Origin: Bacteroidales bacterium UBA3816
GTDB taxonomy: Bacteria > Bacteroidota > Bacteroidia > Bacteroidales > P3
Length of the DNA: 14,407 bases
Reading direction: 5' to 3'
NCBI GenBank assembly: GCA_002368955.1
Contig: DFDY01000020.1
Coordinates: 25,044 to 39,450, forward strand
This document shows, piece after piece, positions 13,800-14,407 of the stretch. The position numbers were made by a program, and so were the translations under genes. Numbering within the stretch: the first letter of the stretch is position 1; the number at the start of each line of letters is the position of its first letter. The notes under the pieces were generated by a model. That model had not been told where the DNA came from and did not search any database. It saw only the letters and a program-made list of their open reading frames with translations.

Positions 13800-13853
13800 C
13801 TACATCAACTTCAATCTTGTTTTTCAAGTCTGGCATACACCATCGGACATCTT

Positions 13854-13876
13854 ACCAAACGAGGAAGATGTTTGGT
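13854..13876. repeat. Small inverted repeat near the IS boundary
   Basis: ACCAAAC (13854-13860) pairs with GTTTGGT (13870-13876). In addition ATCGGACA (13842-13849) is the exact complement of TGTCCGAT (13912-13919). These lie in the gene-free DNA between the winged-helix remnant and the transposase. Confidence 0.5.
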
Positions 13877-13910
13877 GGGCTAAGCTTGAAAGAAATACAT
13901 TTTTTTATTG

Positions 13911-14407
13911 GTGTCCGATAAAAATAAAGAACAGTCATCGGAAAATACTAAATTGTTGATGTATGGGCCTAATGATTCTGGCGAAACGGCAATCAAGAAA
14001 AGCAAGCCCCACACTCAAAACTCTAACTCCAACTGACCAGTGTCGGCCATACATCGTTCAGCGTTGATTCTTTCCCAGGTCCGTTCTGGATTTTCAAGGA
14101 AACTGAAGATGTCGACGTAGTACATCAACATTTGCCTCACTGCGGTGACGAGGTTGGAGAAAGCCCACCGTCGCTTCACCTTGCGGTTCACCACCGTAAG
14201 CAGCAGGTTGGCAATCAAACAGACCCATATTTGAGACTCGATGGCATTGACACTTTCACCGTAGAAATACTTCAGTGGGAAGTTTTGTTTCAGCCGCTTG
14301 AAGAGCAGCTCTATCTGCCATCGATTGTCGTAGATGTCGATGATCTCCTGTTCGGCAAGGTCAAAGTTGTTGGTCAGCAACATGGCATGCTTTCCATCCT
14401 CGTTCCA
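13911..14407 (-). mobile_element. IS4-type insertion sequence, 3' part (runs off right edge)
   Basis: The transposase gene ends at 14015. A candidate outer end is GTGTCCGATAAAA at 13911-13923, about 100 bases beyond the stop, a reasonable distance for an IS end. Only one end is in the window, so neither inverted repeat nor target duplication can be confirmed. Confidence 0.5.
14015..14407 (-). CDS. IS4-family DDE transposase, C-terminal part
   Basis: The last 130 residues of a transposase whose N-terminal part lies beyond the right edge; the frame is open to base 14407 (WNEDGKHAMLLTNN...). The segment IIDIYDNRWQIELLFKRLKQNF carries the Y..RW.IE..FKRLKQ pattern of IS4 enzymes (the YREK box), with the E being the third catalytic acidic residue. 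After it come a hydrophobic helix (IWVCLIANLLLTVV) and an R/K-rich stretch. The visible part has no internal stop, so the element may be intact. It catalyses cut-and-paste movement of the element. Confidence 0.88.
   Translation of the reverse strand, partial: WNEDGKHAMLLTNNFDLAEQEIIDIYDNRWQIELLFKRLKQNFPLKYFYGESVNAIESQIWVCLIANLLLTVVNRKVKRRWAFSNLVTAVRQMLMYYVDIFSFLENPERTWERINAERCMADTGQLELEF

Overview
The window looks like a chromosomal segment of a Bacteroidales bacterium, most likely Prevotellaceae. The evidence is a Bacteroidetes-type -7 promoter box (TATATTTG, from the TAnnTTTG consensus) upstream of several genes, the near absence of Shine-Dalgarno sites, A/T-rich intergenic DNA between G/C-richer genes, and gene families typical of that phylum. 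The assignment rests on sequence style and was not checked by a search.

Layout, left to right. (1) 1-1845: minus-strand purL (5' part only, runs off the left edge) behind a PlsC-type acyltransferase. The intergenic DNA between them is built from three different 7-bp tandem repeats. (2) 1846-2587: no gene; it holds a strong A/T hairpin, a 261-bp element with imperfect inverted ends, and a promoter. (3) 2588-3307 (+): a membrane-anchored protein resembling DUF3738. (4) 3421-7927 (-): a two-gene operon of a secreted 1120-residue TPR protein and, one base downstream, a TIR-domain protein with one membrane helix and a C-terminal beta-rich domain. (5) 8429-10851 (+): an aldose 1-epimerase-like protein, an endonuclease/exonuclease/phosphatase-fold protein and a MutT-type NUDIX hydrolase. 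A second 7-bp repeat array lies directly before the NUDIX start. (6) 10867-12417 (-): an apparent operon of a flavin reductase-like protein, a lipoprotein and a TfoX-N protein. (7) 12692-13327 (-): a GNAT acetyltransferase. (8) 13536-14407 (-): a winged-helix remnant beside the 3' part of an IS4-type insertion sequence that runs off the right edge.

Most of the window is housekeeping or ordinary accessory content. The part that stands out is the TPR/TIR pair. The predicted topology puts the TIR enzyme domain in the cytoplasm, connects it through one helix to a periplasmic beta-sandwich region, and places a solenoid of fourteen 46-residue repeats in the periplasm as a co-expressed partner. The repeats are nearly identical at DNA level but vary at a limited set of positions. 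This suggests a transmembrane sensor with an NADase-type output, possibly a defence or envelope-stress system; that function is inference. The two heptamer arrays share a GCCCCCGCC flank, and with the inverted-repeat element they are the main unexplained non-coding structures.
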